From contig CAAETY010000060.1 of assembly GCA_900759105.1 (NCBI GenBank), positions 1-44,500 on the forward strand: 44,500 nucleotides of DNA. Reading direction: 5' to 3'. The stretch is from Peptococcaceae bacterium. GTDB taxonomy: Bacteria; Bacillota; Peptococcia; Peptococcales; Peptococcaceae. A program made the translations under genes and the position numbers. The first letter of the stretch is position 1, and every line of letters starts with the position of its first letter. The notes under the pieces were generated by a model. It searched no databases. It saw only the letters and a program-made list of their open reading frames with translations, and was not told the origin of the DNA. Of the stretch, positions 1 through 7,619 are shown piece by piece.

Positions 1-6
1 TATGAG

Positions 7-33
7 ATCCTCCTTCAGCATGTTTCTATTGTA
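7..33 (-). promoter_or_regulatory. Ribosome binding site and -10 box of a leftward gene beyond the window edge
   Basis: On the minus strand a strong Shine-Dalgarno (AAGGAGGAT, 7-15) lies just before the left edge and a TACAAT box lies at 28-33. A leftward gene probably starts just outside the window. No -35 box is convincing. Nothing else is recognisable between 34 and 230. Confidence 0.4.
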
Positions 34-230
34 CCATGCTTATGTGTATTTGGAATTTCTCATTTTGGCTTGTACTATTTATATTCTAGCACCAACTGTT
101 CTCGCATTACTATCCCTCGCATTCTAGTTGAACATAAAATAGTTAACCATATTATGAACCAGCCTACGTTAAAAGTAAACCACTTGAAACAGTCAAGCTG
201 TTTTGAATTAGTAAAACTCGTTTCAACCCC

Positions 231-260
231 TTGACGCATATATCGAGATTCGATATATGC
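231..260 (+). promoter_or_regulatory. Promoter overlapped by an 11-bp palindromic PadR-type operator
   Basis: TTGACG (231-236), a 17-bp spacer and TATATG (254-259) form a promoter. Overlapping it is a perfect inverted repeat with arms GCATATATCGA (236-246) and TCGATATATGC (250-260) around a 3-bp centre. This resembles operators of PadR-family repressors, which often control padR-DUF2812 operons. No padR gene follows here, only a DUF2812 remnant. Confidence 0.6.
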
Positions 261-277
261 TCACAACAAGGAGGGCA

Positions 278-617
278 ATGAGAAAGAAAATTGATTGCAG
301 TCACAACACCGACTCGGTTGGAAATTCAAAAAAGTCATCTTTCCTTGCTTCTATCAATTCGAAAAATGTACACCCGAAAATGTAGTTTATCGCTTAGATT
401 ATCAGAATAAACGTCAATACAGCAATTATTATCAAATTTTCAAAGATTATGGTTGGGAATATGAAATCTTATTAGTGCAATTTCATACAATTCAACAAGC
501 GCATTCTCTTTAACCATTATATTTGGCACACTCACCATCCTCTATATCATCCTTATCACTTACTACGGAACCAAACTTCACCGTATGCGCAGTCAATACG
601 ATAATTTCTCAAAATAA
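278..617 (+). pseudogene. Decayed DUF2812 membrane protein gene
   Basis: An ATG with SD AAGGAGGG opens at 278, but its frame ends after about 35 codons. Another frame (295-513) encodes a recognisable DUF2812 core: GWKFKKV, then VYRLDYQN, then the DYGWEYE motif. It ends in unrelated residues. A third stretch (about 513-617) encodes a hydrophobic segment (IIFGTLTILYIILITYYG) followed by basic residues, like the C-terminal membrane segment of this family. The usual N-terminal part and the middle are missing, so this is a deleted, frameshifted remnant. Intact homologues normally follow a padR gene, which is absent. Confidence 0.6.
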
Positions 618-618
618 A

Positions 619-656
619 CAATAACGGCAACGCTACAAAACGTTGCCGTTATTGTT
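619..656 (+). terminator. Rho-independent terminator
   Basis: A perfect 14-bp stem (619-632 pairing with 641-654) with an 8-nt loop, followed by TTTACTT. It closes the DUF2812 remnant unit and separates it from the antiporter gene. Confidence 0.8.
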
Positions 657-809
657 TACTTATTTCAATACATCAATAAATACACTCACCGTCAATAATC
701 CACGCGGAAAACAGGTTCTTCAGATTATTCAAGTTGTTTATTACTGAAAATACTGTATAATATTAAAGAAGTGTAATCTACACAAAAAAAGGAAAACGAA
801 GGAGTAAAC

Positions 810-2123
810 ATGAAAAAAAGTAATCCGATTGCATTACTACCAATAGGAATATTCTTAGTTCTCTATCTTGGACTGGGGATACTCTTTGAGTATGTAATGA
901 AAATTCCCATGGGGTTCTATAACATTCCAATTGTTATAGCATTTCTTGTAGCGATTTTGGTGGCATGCCTACAAAATCGCAGTGTATCATTTGATAAAAA
1001 GCTGGAGCTGATGGCAGGCGGTCTGGCAGACAAAAATATTATCACGATGCTTTTGATTTTTATGGTTGCCGGTGCTTTCGTTGGCGTAGTCGGCAGAAGC
1101 AGTGCTGAAAGCGTTGCTTTTTTTATGCTTGCATTGATTCCGGCGCGCTATGCTGTTGCTGTCCTTTTTGTAGTAGCTTGTTTTGTATCGACAGCAATGG
1201 GTACATCTGTAGGAACCATCACCTTGTTAACACCGATTGCGCTTGCCGTTTCTTCTGCTTCCGGTTTCAATGCACCATTATGCATCGGCGCGATTATGGG
1301 GGGTGCAATGTTTGGCGATAACCTTTCATTCATCTCCGACACAACCATTGCAGCTTGCAACGGTCAAGGCTGCGCTATGAAAGACAAATTTCGTGAAAAC
1401 TTTAAAATTGCTTTGCCTGCCGCATTGGCAACCTTAGTGCTCATTCTTTTATTGTCGTTTCAAGCTGACTTAAACGGTTCTGTGAACGAATCCTATAACC
1501 TCATTCAAATTATTCCTTATGTGCTTGTTCTCATCGGCGGCCTTTTGGGAATTAATGTTTTTGTGGTTCTTCTGATTGGCATTGTATCCGGTTCTTTTAT
1601 TATGTTAATAACTGGTCAAACTGCTCCTACAGACCTTCTCGCAAACATGGGCTCTGGGGCAGCCGGTATGTTTGAAACCTCCATGGTAGCCGTTCTGGTT
1701 GCTGCAATGTGCGCACTCATTCGCGAATACGGCGGATTTGAAGCATTGTTATCTGCTATCCATCGTGTTTTCAAAGGAAAACGTGGCGGACAACTCGGTA
1801 TGGGGCTTTTGGTTGGCGCAATGGACATCGCAACAGCCAATAACACCGTCGCTATTGTCATGGCAAACCCGATTGCAAAGGAAATGGCCATAGAATATGG
1901 CATTTCACCGCGTAAAACAGCATCGCTTTTGGATATATTCTCTTGCGTTTCACAGGGGGTTATTCCTTATGGTGCACAAATGCTCGTTGCGCTTTCAGCG
2001 GCAGCTGAGCTAGGATATGAGCTCTCCGCATATAATATTATGTCCAACTTATTCTATCCGGGCTTTTTATTAATCAGTGTACTGATTTTTATTTTCTTAA
2101 CACCACATAGAGAAAAAAGATAA
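810..2123 (+). CDS. NhaC-type Na+/H+ antiporter family protein
   Basis: A 437-residue integral membrane protein with about 11-12 hydrophobic segments. It belongs to the NhaC/ArsB-like ion transporter superfamily. Family-like features are the MGTSVGTITLLTPIALA stretch (about 130-147), the GAMFGDNLSFISDTTIAA motif (about 163-180) and a second-half repeat with DIATANNTVAIVMANPIA (about 334-351). It should exchange Na+ for H+ at the cytoplasmic membrane, although some relatives move amino acids or organic acids with ions, so the substrate is inferred. The start has a good SD (GAAGGAG, 7 nt upstream). It appears monocistronic and ends before a long hairpin. Confidence 0.8.
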   Translation: MKKSNPIALLPIGIFLVLYLGLGILFEYVMKIPMGFYNIPIVIAFLVAILVACLQNRSVSFDKKLELMAGGLADKNIITMLLIFMVAGAFVGVVGRSSAESVAFFMLALIPARYAVAVLFVVACFVSTAMGTSVGTITLLTPIALAVSSASGFNAPLCIGAIMGGAMFGDNLSFISDTTIAACNGQGCAMKDKFRENFKIALPAALATLVLILLLSFQADLNGSVNESYNLIQIIPYVLVLIGGLLGINVFVVLLIGIVSGSFIMLITGQTAPTDLLANMGSGAAGMFETSMVAVLVAAMCALIREYGGFEALLSAIHRVFKGKRGGQLGMGLLVGAMDIATANNTVAIVMANPIAKEMAIEYGISPRKTASLLDIFSCVSQGVIPYGAQMLVALSAAAELGYELSAYNIMSNLFYPGFLLISVLIFIFLTPHREKR

Positions 2124-2140
2124 CTCAATCCCATAAACTA

Positions 2141-2230
2141 AAAAAGCAATGTGGTGAACTGTAGTATCCCCTCATCGTTAGATTTTTAGGTCTAACAATT
2201 GGGGGGGACAGTTCAACTGCATTGCTTTTT
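2141..2230. terminator. 90-nt long nested hairpin between convergent genes
   Basis: AAAAAGCAATG (2141-2151) pairs with CATTGCTTTTT (2220-2230). Inside are further pairing blocks: TGAACTGT with ACAGTTCA, CCCCTC with GGGGGG, and TTAGA with TCTAA. Both outer flanks are A/T runs, so it can terminate transcription from both sides, the antiporter on plus and the TSCPD gene on minus. Its length and nested arms are unusual for a plain terminator. A small palindromic repeat element is an alternative. Confidence 0.55.
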
Positions 2231-2259
2231 CTTTTCTCAATATCACGTTTATTCGTTGT

Positions 2260-2523
2260 TTATTGTGCTTTTTCCTCACGCGCTTTAATCTGACGAAGTG
2301 CTTTTGAAAGCTGATCCGGGCAAGATGTGGCGCGGGAACCACATCTAATTCCGCCAATCTTTCCAACAATCTCATCAATATCCATGCCTTTTACTAATGC
2401 ACAAATACCCTGAAGATTACCGTTGCAGCCACCGACAAATTCAAGATTTACAAGCTTGTTATCCTCAATTTCAATACCAAACTGCTTGCAGCAAGTACCT
2501 GTTGTGTTATAAACATATTTCAT
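2260..2523 (-). CDS. TSCPD domain-containing protein
   Basis: An 87-residue protein matching the small stand-alone TSCPD family (TIGR03905-like). These proteins resemble the cysteine-rich C-terminal tail of some class II ribonucleotide reductases. Visible motifs are TGTCCKQFGIEI near the N-terminus, the glycine-rich FVGGCNGNLQGI stretch (about 29-40) and RCGSRATSCPDQL (about 61-73). The cysteines suggest metal or redox chemistry, but the role of the family is unknown. A weak SD (AGAGG) precedes the ATG. It is a single-gene unit. Confidence 0.8.
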   Translation of the reverse strand: MKYVYNTTGTCCKQFGIEIEDNKLVNLEFVGGCNGNLQGICALVKGMDIDEIVGKIGGIRCGSRATSCPDQLSKALRQIKAREEKAQ

Positions 2524-2711
2524 TGCTTATGATACCTCTTGTTTTTTATTTTTTACATTATAATGGTATACTATATTTTTGTGCATTTTTCAATATTTAT
2601 TTGCAAAATCTTCCATATTCCATCAATAGACACTCTATCACGTTATAGCGAAACACGCTTTCATTGTCTAATAACGTTCAGATTTCGATAGATATTATTC
2701 TTAAAATTCAT

Positions 2712-3479
2712 CTAATCGGCACATTGTCCTTTGCCGTGATGGTATCCATAATTTTGACAGTTTCCATTTCTTTCGCCACAGCTGTCACTTTCTGAATTTA
2801 CGTTATAGCGGTCATACGCTGCCATTCTTTCTCGAATCACCTTCATACTCATAGCATTGAGTTGTTCTGGAGTAATGCTGTTATCTGCTTTCGACAATAC
2901 CTCATATGCTTGATATCGACCACAGGATAGACCCAATTCATGTGCCTGATGATGTGCTTCTGCACTCATGGTATAGCAATGTGCGTTTTCGTGACGAGAC
3001 GTACATTGGTTAACATAAGCCGCAATCTCATCGCTTTGTGCAACACTTCTCGTTGGAACTACTGCGATAGTCAAATCACCATCTCGAGCCATCAAATCAT
3101 TGACCGTATCGCTTGCCATGATCGCATCCATTGCTTCGCTATAGCTCATATGCTTTATATTCAATGCGTTTGCAAATGCAACACCATCTTCATTGTAACC
3201 TTTCACATCCACAACACGATTAAACCGATTAATTTCCATTTCAAGTGAAGGATTAATATCCACACTTACTACCACTGTCGGTGTAAAATATAGTACAACT
3301 GATGTACTAACAAATAGTAAACAGGCCATTGCTACTGCAATCATTATACCCCAACGTTTTTGAACCGCCTTATCTAGAGGTTTACGCATGCCTGCAAGAA
3401 CAGTACGCGTTGTTTTATTCACACGTACCTCGCTCGCCTCAATAGCATCAAAAGCTTTTTTGAACTGCGCTTGCATCAT
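2712..3479 (-). CDS. RsgI-like membrane anti-sigma factor
   Basis: A 255-residue protein with a cytoplasmic N-terminus of about 43 residues, one membrane segment (about 44-66, WGIMIAVAMACLLFVSTSVV) and an outer domain. The outer domain begins with the RsgI-type sequence VVVSVDINPSLEMEINRFN followed by VVDVKGYN. RsgI-family proteins hold an alternative sigma factor at the membrane and release it on an external signal. The C-terminus is rich in His, Cys and Gly (ending YGYHHGKGQCAD), unlike the carbohydrate-binding tails of clostridial RsgI, and could sense metal or redox state (inference). The start overlaps the stop of the upstream sigma gene, so the pair is co-translated. Its partner carries an in-frame stop. 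Confidence 0.75.
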   Translation of the reverse strand: MMQAQFKKAFDAIEASEVRVNKTTRTVLAGMRKPLDKAVQKRWGIMIAVAMACLLFVSTSVVLYFTPTVVVSVDINPSLEMEINRFNRVVDVKGYNEDGVAFANALNIKHMSYSEAMDAIMASDTVNDLMARDGDLTIAVVPTRSVAQSDEIAAYVNQCTSRHENAHCYTMSAEAHHQAHELGLSCGRYQAYEVLSKADNSITPEQLNAMSMKVIRERMAAYDRYNVNSESDSCGERNGNCQNYGYHHGKGQCAD

Positions 3480-3952
3480 ACTTCACCTCCCAAAGCATCT
3501 CTTAACAAATCTTTTCCGCGTGCAAGGTGCGTATACACCGTATTAACCTTTACTCCCAATATCTCACTGATTTCTGGCGCTGTATAGCCTTCATAATAGT
3601 GTAAATACACCACCCGGCGATATTTTTCCGGTAGGGAAATTACAGCTTCTAACAATTCATAATGATGTAAATCTGTCACCCCAGCTTGCTCGATATACTC
3701 ATCAAAAGGGACTGTATGCTTACGAAAGAAGCTCTTTAACAAATCCTTACAGGCATTAATGGTAACACGAATCAATCACGCTTTTTCATGGGCATCGCTT
3801 TGAAATTCTACTGTACTCATCGCATATTTTAAAAACACTGTTTGAAAAATATCGTCTGTATCCGCTTCATTCTTTAAGTGAATAAAACAAATTCGCTGCA
3901 CCATCGATGCATATTGATGTATTGCTCGGCTGACCACTTCCTCACTCCGCAA
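3476..3952 (-). pseudogene. ECF-type sigma factor gene with an in-frame UGA
   Basis: Read from TTG at 3952 (SD GGGAG), the frame encodes a region 2 (IHQYASMVQRICFIHLKN, then EADTDDIFQTVFLKYA). A UGA codon follows at 3776-3778 in the place of the conserved Trp of EKAWLIRVTI. The frame then continues through region 4: LPEKYRRVVYLHYYEGY, then the helix-turn-helix APEISEILGVKVNTVYTHLARGKDLLRDAL. The total would be 158 residues, normal for an ECF sigma factor. One G-to-A change (TGG to TGA) explains it. The downstream part could only be made by readthrough or reinitiation at TTG 3775. It pairs with the RsgI-like gene. Confidence 0.75.
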
Positions 3953-3969
3953 GTCACTCCCTCATTTCA

Positions 3970-4308
3970 TTATTTTATTCTTTTTTCGCAGCCACGCCCT
4001 TGATCATGCCCATGACCACCATGGTGTTCTCGAGCATTTCCGCAACCTTGTATAGAACGATTATCGCACACATCATCACCATCTTCATCTATAAAACCGT
4101 TGCAAACCGTACCATAACGATTATACGTGCCTTCCTGATTTACATCAATATACTGTTCATAACGCATACTGCTATGATGACTTACACCATTTCCATTGAT
4201 ATCCACAGGTTGTTGCGCTGTATTTTGACTGGATGCAAACAACGCTGCCGGTATCATCCCAACAACCAATACACCTGCTGCAAGTGCCGCAATTGTTTTC
4301 TTTTTCAT
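3970..4308 (-). CDS. Small secreted protein with Asp-rich calcium-loop-like repeats
   Basis: A 112-residue protein with a signal peptide (KKK start, hydrophobic 6-25, cleavage near ALFASS). The mature part has two related segments, YIDVNQEGTYNRYGTVC and FIDEDGDDVCDNR, that look like Asp-rich EF-hand or dockerin-like loops with Cys. The tail is His/Gly-rich (REHHGGHGHDQGRG). Similar small proteins occur beside sigma/RsgI genes in Firmicutes, so it may be a target or partner of that system (inference). SD GAGGAGG lies 8 nt before the ATG. It is probably the first gene of the unit with the sigma gene. Confidence 0.65.
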   Translation of the reverse strand: MKKKTIAALAAGVLVVGMIPAALFASSQNTAQQPVDINGNGVSHHSSMRYEQYIDVNQEGTYNRYGTVCNGFIDEDGDDVCDNRSIQGCGNAREHHGGHGHDQGRGCEKRIK

Positions 4309-4433
4309 TATAAATCCTCCTCAATAAAATGGTTTCACTATTAATACGATTCATAACAATGAATCCATTCATTAAAGATTTTTTTCAACAAGTTATTTTA
4401 CGCTATTTTTCAATTCCACGCAATTAAATAACA

Positions 4434-4465
4434 AAGAAGCGACGTCCTTTTGAACGTCGCTTCTT
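4434..4465. terminator. Bidirectional-type hairpin terminator
   Basis: A perfect 12-bp stem AAGAAGCGACGT (4434-4445) and ACGTCGCTTCTT (4454-4465) with an 8-nt loop. On the minus strand it follows the NifX-family gene at 4509 and should end the ORP-like operon. Confidence 0.7.
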
Positions 4466-4508
4466 CTAAAGAGGTCATTTGTACAACTTTTTTATATCAA
4501 TGCGTCAA

Positions 4509-4877
4509 TCAGTGTTGACCGTGTCCGCCACATTCACCTTCATGTTGATGTTCATGGCAAATGCTACCAGTAGATTTTAATTCGCCACGAATATAACGTT
4601 CAACCGCTTCTTGTGCAACACCGGTTGCCCCCATGATTACTTCAATATTGCGCGCATTAAAAATATTAACTGCGCCTTCGCCCATACCGCCGGCAATGAT
4701 AACATTGACACCGATATCGCCCAAAAAATTAGGCAGAAAACCCGGCTTATGTCCCGGATTAGCAATGCTTTCATGCTTAACGATAGCATGATTTTCCACG
4801 TCAAAAATATTAAAGTTTTCACAATGACCAAAATGACCTGCAACAACATTACCCATACTAGCTACTGCGATTTTCAT
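4509..4877 (-). CDS. NifX/NifB-family (dinitrogenase Fe-Mo cofactor biosynthesis) protein
   Basis: A 122-residue protein starting MKIAVASMGN, with the fold of the NifX/NafY/ORP family (PF02579-type): VAGHFGHCENF, then VIIAGGMGEGAVNIF, then GATGVAQEAVERY. Members bind iron-sulfur or Mo/Cu clusters. The C-terminus is rich in His and Cys (CHEHQHEGECGGHGQH) and looks like a metal-binding tail. It is the last gene of a four-gene set with two MinD-like ATPases and a second NifX-like protein. SD GGAGG precedes the ATG. No nitrogenase genes are in view, so a nitrogen-fixation role should not be assumed. Confidence 0.8.
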   Translation of the reverse strand: MKIAVASMGNVVAGHFGHCENFNIFDVENHAIVKHESIANPGHKPGFLPNFLGDIGVNVIIAGGMGEGAVNIFNARNIEVIMGATGVAQEAVERYIRGELKSTGSICHEHQHEGECGGHGQH

Positions 4878-4936
4878 AAAATATGCGCCTCCATTAATAA
4901 TACAAACAATATGTTAACGAATTACTTCATCTAATA

Positions 4937-5800
4937 CTACTTTATATCCATAAGTGACAATACTTGATCATACACCTTACGCAATGCAATACCGGCGGGA
5001 CACTCCACATCTGCAATACTCTTTCCATCATTAATTGCATCCGGAATGGCGCGGTCATATGGAATTCGACCAACAAACGGTATTTTATTTTCATTGCAAA
5101 ATGCTTCTATTGCATCTGCCTTTTCAGGACAACTGTCATATTTATTGATGCATACCGCAGCCTTCGTATTAAAACCTTTGCAGGTTCTGAGAATACGCTC
5201 CATGTCACTTATACCAGAAAGTGATGGTTCTGCTACAATAAGCACAATATTTACACCACTAATTGACGCTATAACAGGACATCCAATCCCCGGTGAACCA
5301 TCAATAATGCTAAATTCCGCGTTAGCATGCTCCACCAACGATTTCTTCACTGCTGTCACTAGTTTTCCTGAATTGCCTCGACCCATTTTCAGCTTTGCCG
5401 TAGAAAAAACACACTCATCTTTGTAAAGCATCATATCTCCAGCAACATCGTCCTTCATAGCAACAGCACCAGTCGGGCAAACAACAGTGCAAACTGCACA
5501 TCCTTCACATGACAATTCATTCACTGCGCACACATCACCGTTTATAACAATAGAATCAAAGCGACAGCTACTTTGACATTTTCCACAGCCGATACATTTT
5601 GCCGTATCAATCCATGCCTTTTGTGCGCCTAAAAATGTGCTCTGCTCTGGCTCATTTTTGAAATCCATGACTAAATGCAAGTTAGGTGCATCAACGTCAC
5701 AATCTGCAAAAGCACGCCCTTTTGAGAAAGCAATGAAAGCTGCAGCTGTGGTGGTTTTTCCCGTACCGCCCTTGCCGCTGAGAATCAGTAGTTGTTTCAT
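4937..5800 (-). CDS. MinD/Mrp-like P-loop ATPase with inserted 2[4Fe-4S] ferredoxin domain
   Basis: A 287-residue protein from the ATG at 5800, which overlaps the upstream stop (ATGA). The deviant Walker A is SGKGGTGKTT near residue 8. Two ferredoxin-type cysteine sets follow: CIGCGKCQSSC near 60 and CEGCAVCTVVCPTGAV near 85. Later come the GSPGIGCPVIAS loop and VAEPSLSGISDMER. This layout matches the ATPases found with ORP/NifX-family proteins in anaerobes, thought to act in metal-cluster assembly. Most residues line up with the next gene, so the two are likely paralogues forming a heterodimer (inference). Confidence 0.85.
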   Translation of the reverse strand: MKQLLILSGKGGTGKTTTAAAFIAFSKGRAFADCDVDAPNLHLVMDFKNEPEQSTFLGAQKAWIDTAKCIGCGKCQSSCRFDSIVINGDVCAVNELSCEGCAVCTVVCPTGAVAMKDDVAGDMMLYKDECVFSTAKLKMGRGNSGKLVTAVKKSLVEHANAEFSIIDGSPGIGCPVIASISGVNIVLIVAEPSLSGISDMERILRTCKGFNTKAAVCINKYDSCPEKADAIEAFCNENKIPFVGRIPYDRAIPDAINDGKSIADVECPAGIALRKVYDQVLSLMDIK

Positions 5801-6639
5801 GCTTTCACCTCCTCGGCAATGACATGCCATATATCAGTGAAAATTTCACGTAAAGAATTATCTACTTTAACAGCAATTTGACCGTTAGCACCAGCTTGTG
5901 CTGTTTCTTTACTATAAGGAATTTTTGCAACTACCTTAAGATTCTTTTCCATACAAAGATTATCCATTAAGTAATTACCTTCTTCGGCTTTGTTAATCAC
6001 AACGCCACAGGGCTTATTCATAATAGTTACCAACTCATGCACCATTTCGAAGTTATGAGCACCAAAAATTGTTGGCTCTGCTACTAACACGCAATAGTCG
6101 GCATCCTGAATGCTTTCAACGACAGAGCATGCGCTTCCCGGTGGACAATCAATGACAATATTGTCTCCTTTATACACATCTGCGTGGCGCAACAGCGCTT
6201 GAATAATGGCAATGCCGGAAGCTTCTCCAATATTTAGAAATCCAGATGCTACTTCCACATGACGATGCATTCCTATATCGATATGCCCAATTTCAACTGC
6301 TTCTTCTCCAACAGCATCATGTTTACAAACTAGCTCACACCCACCGCAAGAATGACAAACATCCTTGAATACCATAGGTTTATCTTTGATGTACGCCAAC
6401 GCATTGAAGCGACAGAAATCTAAGCAGTCCCTACAGCCGTTACATTTTTCAGCATCAAACACCGGCAATCGCTTTACCACTTTCGTTGTATCACTTATTT
6501 CAGGTTTGAAAAATAAATGTCCATTCGGTTCTTCAACATCACAATCCACGTACAATGCCTGTGGCGCAGTCACTGAAAGGTTTACTGATACAAAAGTTTT
6601 ACCAGTACCACCCTTTCCACTTAATACGGCAATTTTCAT
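5797..6639 (-). CDS. MinD/Mrp-like P-loop ATPase with inserted 2[4Fe-4S] ferredoxin domain
   Basis: A 280-residue paralogue of the gene at 4937. Walker A is LSGKGGTGKTF near residue 7, the ferredoxin cysteines are CNGCRDCLDFCRF and CHSCGGCELVCKH, and the switch-like loop DCPPGSACSV is near 158. It ends 4 bp into the next gene, so the two are translationally coupled. In the orange protein (ORP) complex of sulfate reducers, two such ATPases work with a NifX-family cluster-binding protein. The same gene set is present here, but the function in this host is not shown. Confidence 0.85.
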   Translation of the reverse strand: MKIAVLSGKGGTGKTFVSVNLSVTAPQALYVDCDVEEPNGHLFFKPEISDTTKVVKRLPVFDAEKCNGCRDCLDFCRFNALAYIKDKPMVFKDVCHSCGGCELVCKHDAVGEEAVEIGHIDIGMHRHVEVASGFLNIGEASGIAIIQALLRHADVYKGDNIVIDCPPGSACSVVESIQDADYCVLVAEPTIFGAHNFEMVHELVTIMNKPCGVVINKAEEGNYLMDNLCMEKNLKVVAKIPYSKETAQAGANGQIAVKVDNSLREIFTDIWHVIAEEVKA

Positions 6640-6645
6640 TTATAA

Positions 6646-7008
6646 TCACCCCTGGTGATGAAGCCCTGCATGAATATTACTTAACGATTCAAGTTCACCC
6701 TTGGCAAAAGCATCTAAATTCACTTGCGCCGTGCCTTCGATGGCTTGATACATTTCTATATTACTTACATTTAATACATCTACTGCATTTTGACCGCAAC
6801 GAGGCGTAATTAATACCTGCACACCCTGATCTGCCACACTCTGTGCAGCCTTAATACCGGCGCCACCTTGACTCATAATAGCGGAGTTATCAAGAAAGCT
6901 GACAGCTTGGGTTTCTGTATCAAAAAAAAGAAAGTTTGCTGCACGCCCAAAGTTTTCGGCAACTGCACTATCCAATGCTTGTTCATTTACCGGAATAGCA
7001 ATTTTCAT
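6646..7008 (-). CDS. NifX/ORP-family metal-cluster-binding protein
   Basis: A 120-residue protein, MKIAIPVNEQ at the start, with EALDSAVAENFG-type family features: VAENFGRAANFLFFD, then GGAGIKAAQSVADQGV, then ITPRCGQNAVDVL. It is the promoter-proximal gene of the four-gene cluster, 6 bp from the next. It lacks the His/Cys tail of the 4509 copy. The prophage is inserted just upstream of its promoter region. Confidence 0.8.
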   Translation of the reverse strand: MKIAIPVNEQALDSAVAENFGRAANFLFFDTETQAVSFLDNSAIMSQGGAGIKAAQSVADQGVQVLITPRCGQNAVDVLNVSNIEMYQAIEGTAQVNLDAFAKGELESLSNIHAGLHHQG

Positions 7009-7040
7009 AATAAAGCCCTCTCTTCACTTTGTAATTAACT

Positions 7041-7064
7041 ATTATAGGTTAAAATACCTTAACC
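7041..7064 (-). promoter_or_regulatory. Putative promoter of the ORP-like operon with inverted repeat
   Basis: On the minus strand TATAAT (7041-7046) lies 33 bp before the 7008 start. The spacer region holds the inverted repeat GGTTAA/TTAACC (7047-7064). The expected -35 position (CCGATG) is poor, which would fit a regulator-dependent promoter. Confidence 0.45.
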
Positions 7065-7071
7065 ATCGGAT

Positions 7072-7104
7072 TTTTGACCCATTCGGGTCGCTTTGTGGGT
7101 TGAA
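7072..7104. other. Candidate left prophage end (att/arm-type repeats)
   Basis: It contains a GACCC/GGGTC inverted repeat (7076-7089) and the sequence TTGTGGGTTGAA (7093-7104). The same 12-mer occurs right after the integrase gene (44013-44024), both preceded by GGGT(C/T)GC. No longer direct repeat is visible, so these may be integrase arm sites rather than the att core. The phage begins somewhere in 7009-7172. Confidence 0.4.
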
Positions 7105-7172
7105 TTATTTTATACCCATCAAACCACCACTAATATGCTCATATAATTATATCATGCAACGTTATTTGCGTC

Positions 7173-7207
7173 TAAAAAGAAAAGCCTCGAGCATTACACC
7201 CAAGGCT
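7173..7207 (-). terminator. Terminator at the left prophage edge
   Basis: On the minus strand AGCCT (7203-7207) pairs with AGGCT (7183-7187), extended by GAGC/GCTC, and is followed by TTTCTTTTT. It lies just downstream of the leftmost prophage gene. Confidence 0.6.
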
Positions 7208-7216
7208 CCTTTTACC

Positions 7217-7417
7217 TTACTCCGCTTCAAACTGCTTCTCACGTTCCTCAATCAACGCTTTCAGTTCTTCAAGCTCTTCTAATGTAGCATCTTCGCGAAT
7301 AAAGCGTTTAGCTCCCGACTTACGGTTGATACGCCCTCGCTTGTCCTTATTCTTCTGCTCCCAACGCTTTTGTGCTTCTGGGTCATAAACAGCTTCACGT
7401 TTTTTCTTTTCTTCCAT
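7217..7417 (-). CDS. Small charged prophage protein, paralogue of the 9382 gene
   Basis: A 66-residue soluble protein, MEEKKKREAVYDPEAQKRW at the start and EELEELKALIEEREKQFEAE at the end. It aligns over its full length with the product of 9382-9582: EAVY(D/N)P, then K(R/K)W, then ARRFIR or AKRFIR, a LEEL helix and the QFEAE/QLEAE end. Its function is unknown. Similar small proteins occur in Firmicutes mobile elements. The ATG at 7417 has SD GGAGGTG and overlaps the stop of the 38-residue ORF upstream (TAATG), so they are coupled. Confidence 0.65.
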   Translation of the reverse strand: MEEKKKREAVYDPEAQKRWEQKNKDKRGRINRKSGAKRFIREDATLEELEELKALIEEREKQFEAE

Positions 7418-7533
7418 TAGAACAACACCTCCGCCACTCCTGTCAATAAGAAATACGAACCAACACACACCGCAACAAAAAATACGATTGATAGCGCTAG
7501 TTTTACAAGTTCAATTTTTAATTGTTTTTTCAT
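7417..7533 (-). CDS. 38-residue single-membrane-segment peptide
   Basis: It starts MKKQLKIELVKLALSI and has one hydrophobic segment (about 12-33). It is translationally coupled to the 66-residue protein. The start is the ATG at 7533, with only a weak SD. No family is recognised. A small membrane peptide of a prophage accessory unit is the most that can be said. Confidence 0.45.
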   Translation of the reverse strand: MKKQLKIELVKLALSIVFFVAVCVGSYFLLTGVAEVLF

Positions 7534-7619
7534 TTGCCCTTGTGAAAATAGTTTGTTATGATTAGTTTATGAGAGGGTCGCCTCCTTTCAATGCGACCCC
7601 TCTATAAACTTTTTTGTGA

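Noticed and set aside
4000..4344. Plus-strand ORFs opposite the secreted protein gene and similar long shadows in tail genes
   Set aside because: They are antisense to genes with clear family matches, lack SD sequences and have unnatural composition.
7008..7017. 10-bp match TAATAAAGCC between the left flank and 44077-44086 as att core
   Set aside because: A 10-mer of this composition is expected by chance, and the left copy overlaps the start of the host gene leader. The 12-mer with flanking similarity is a better candidate.
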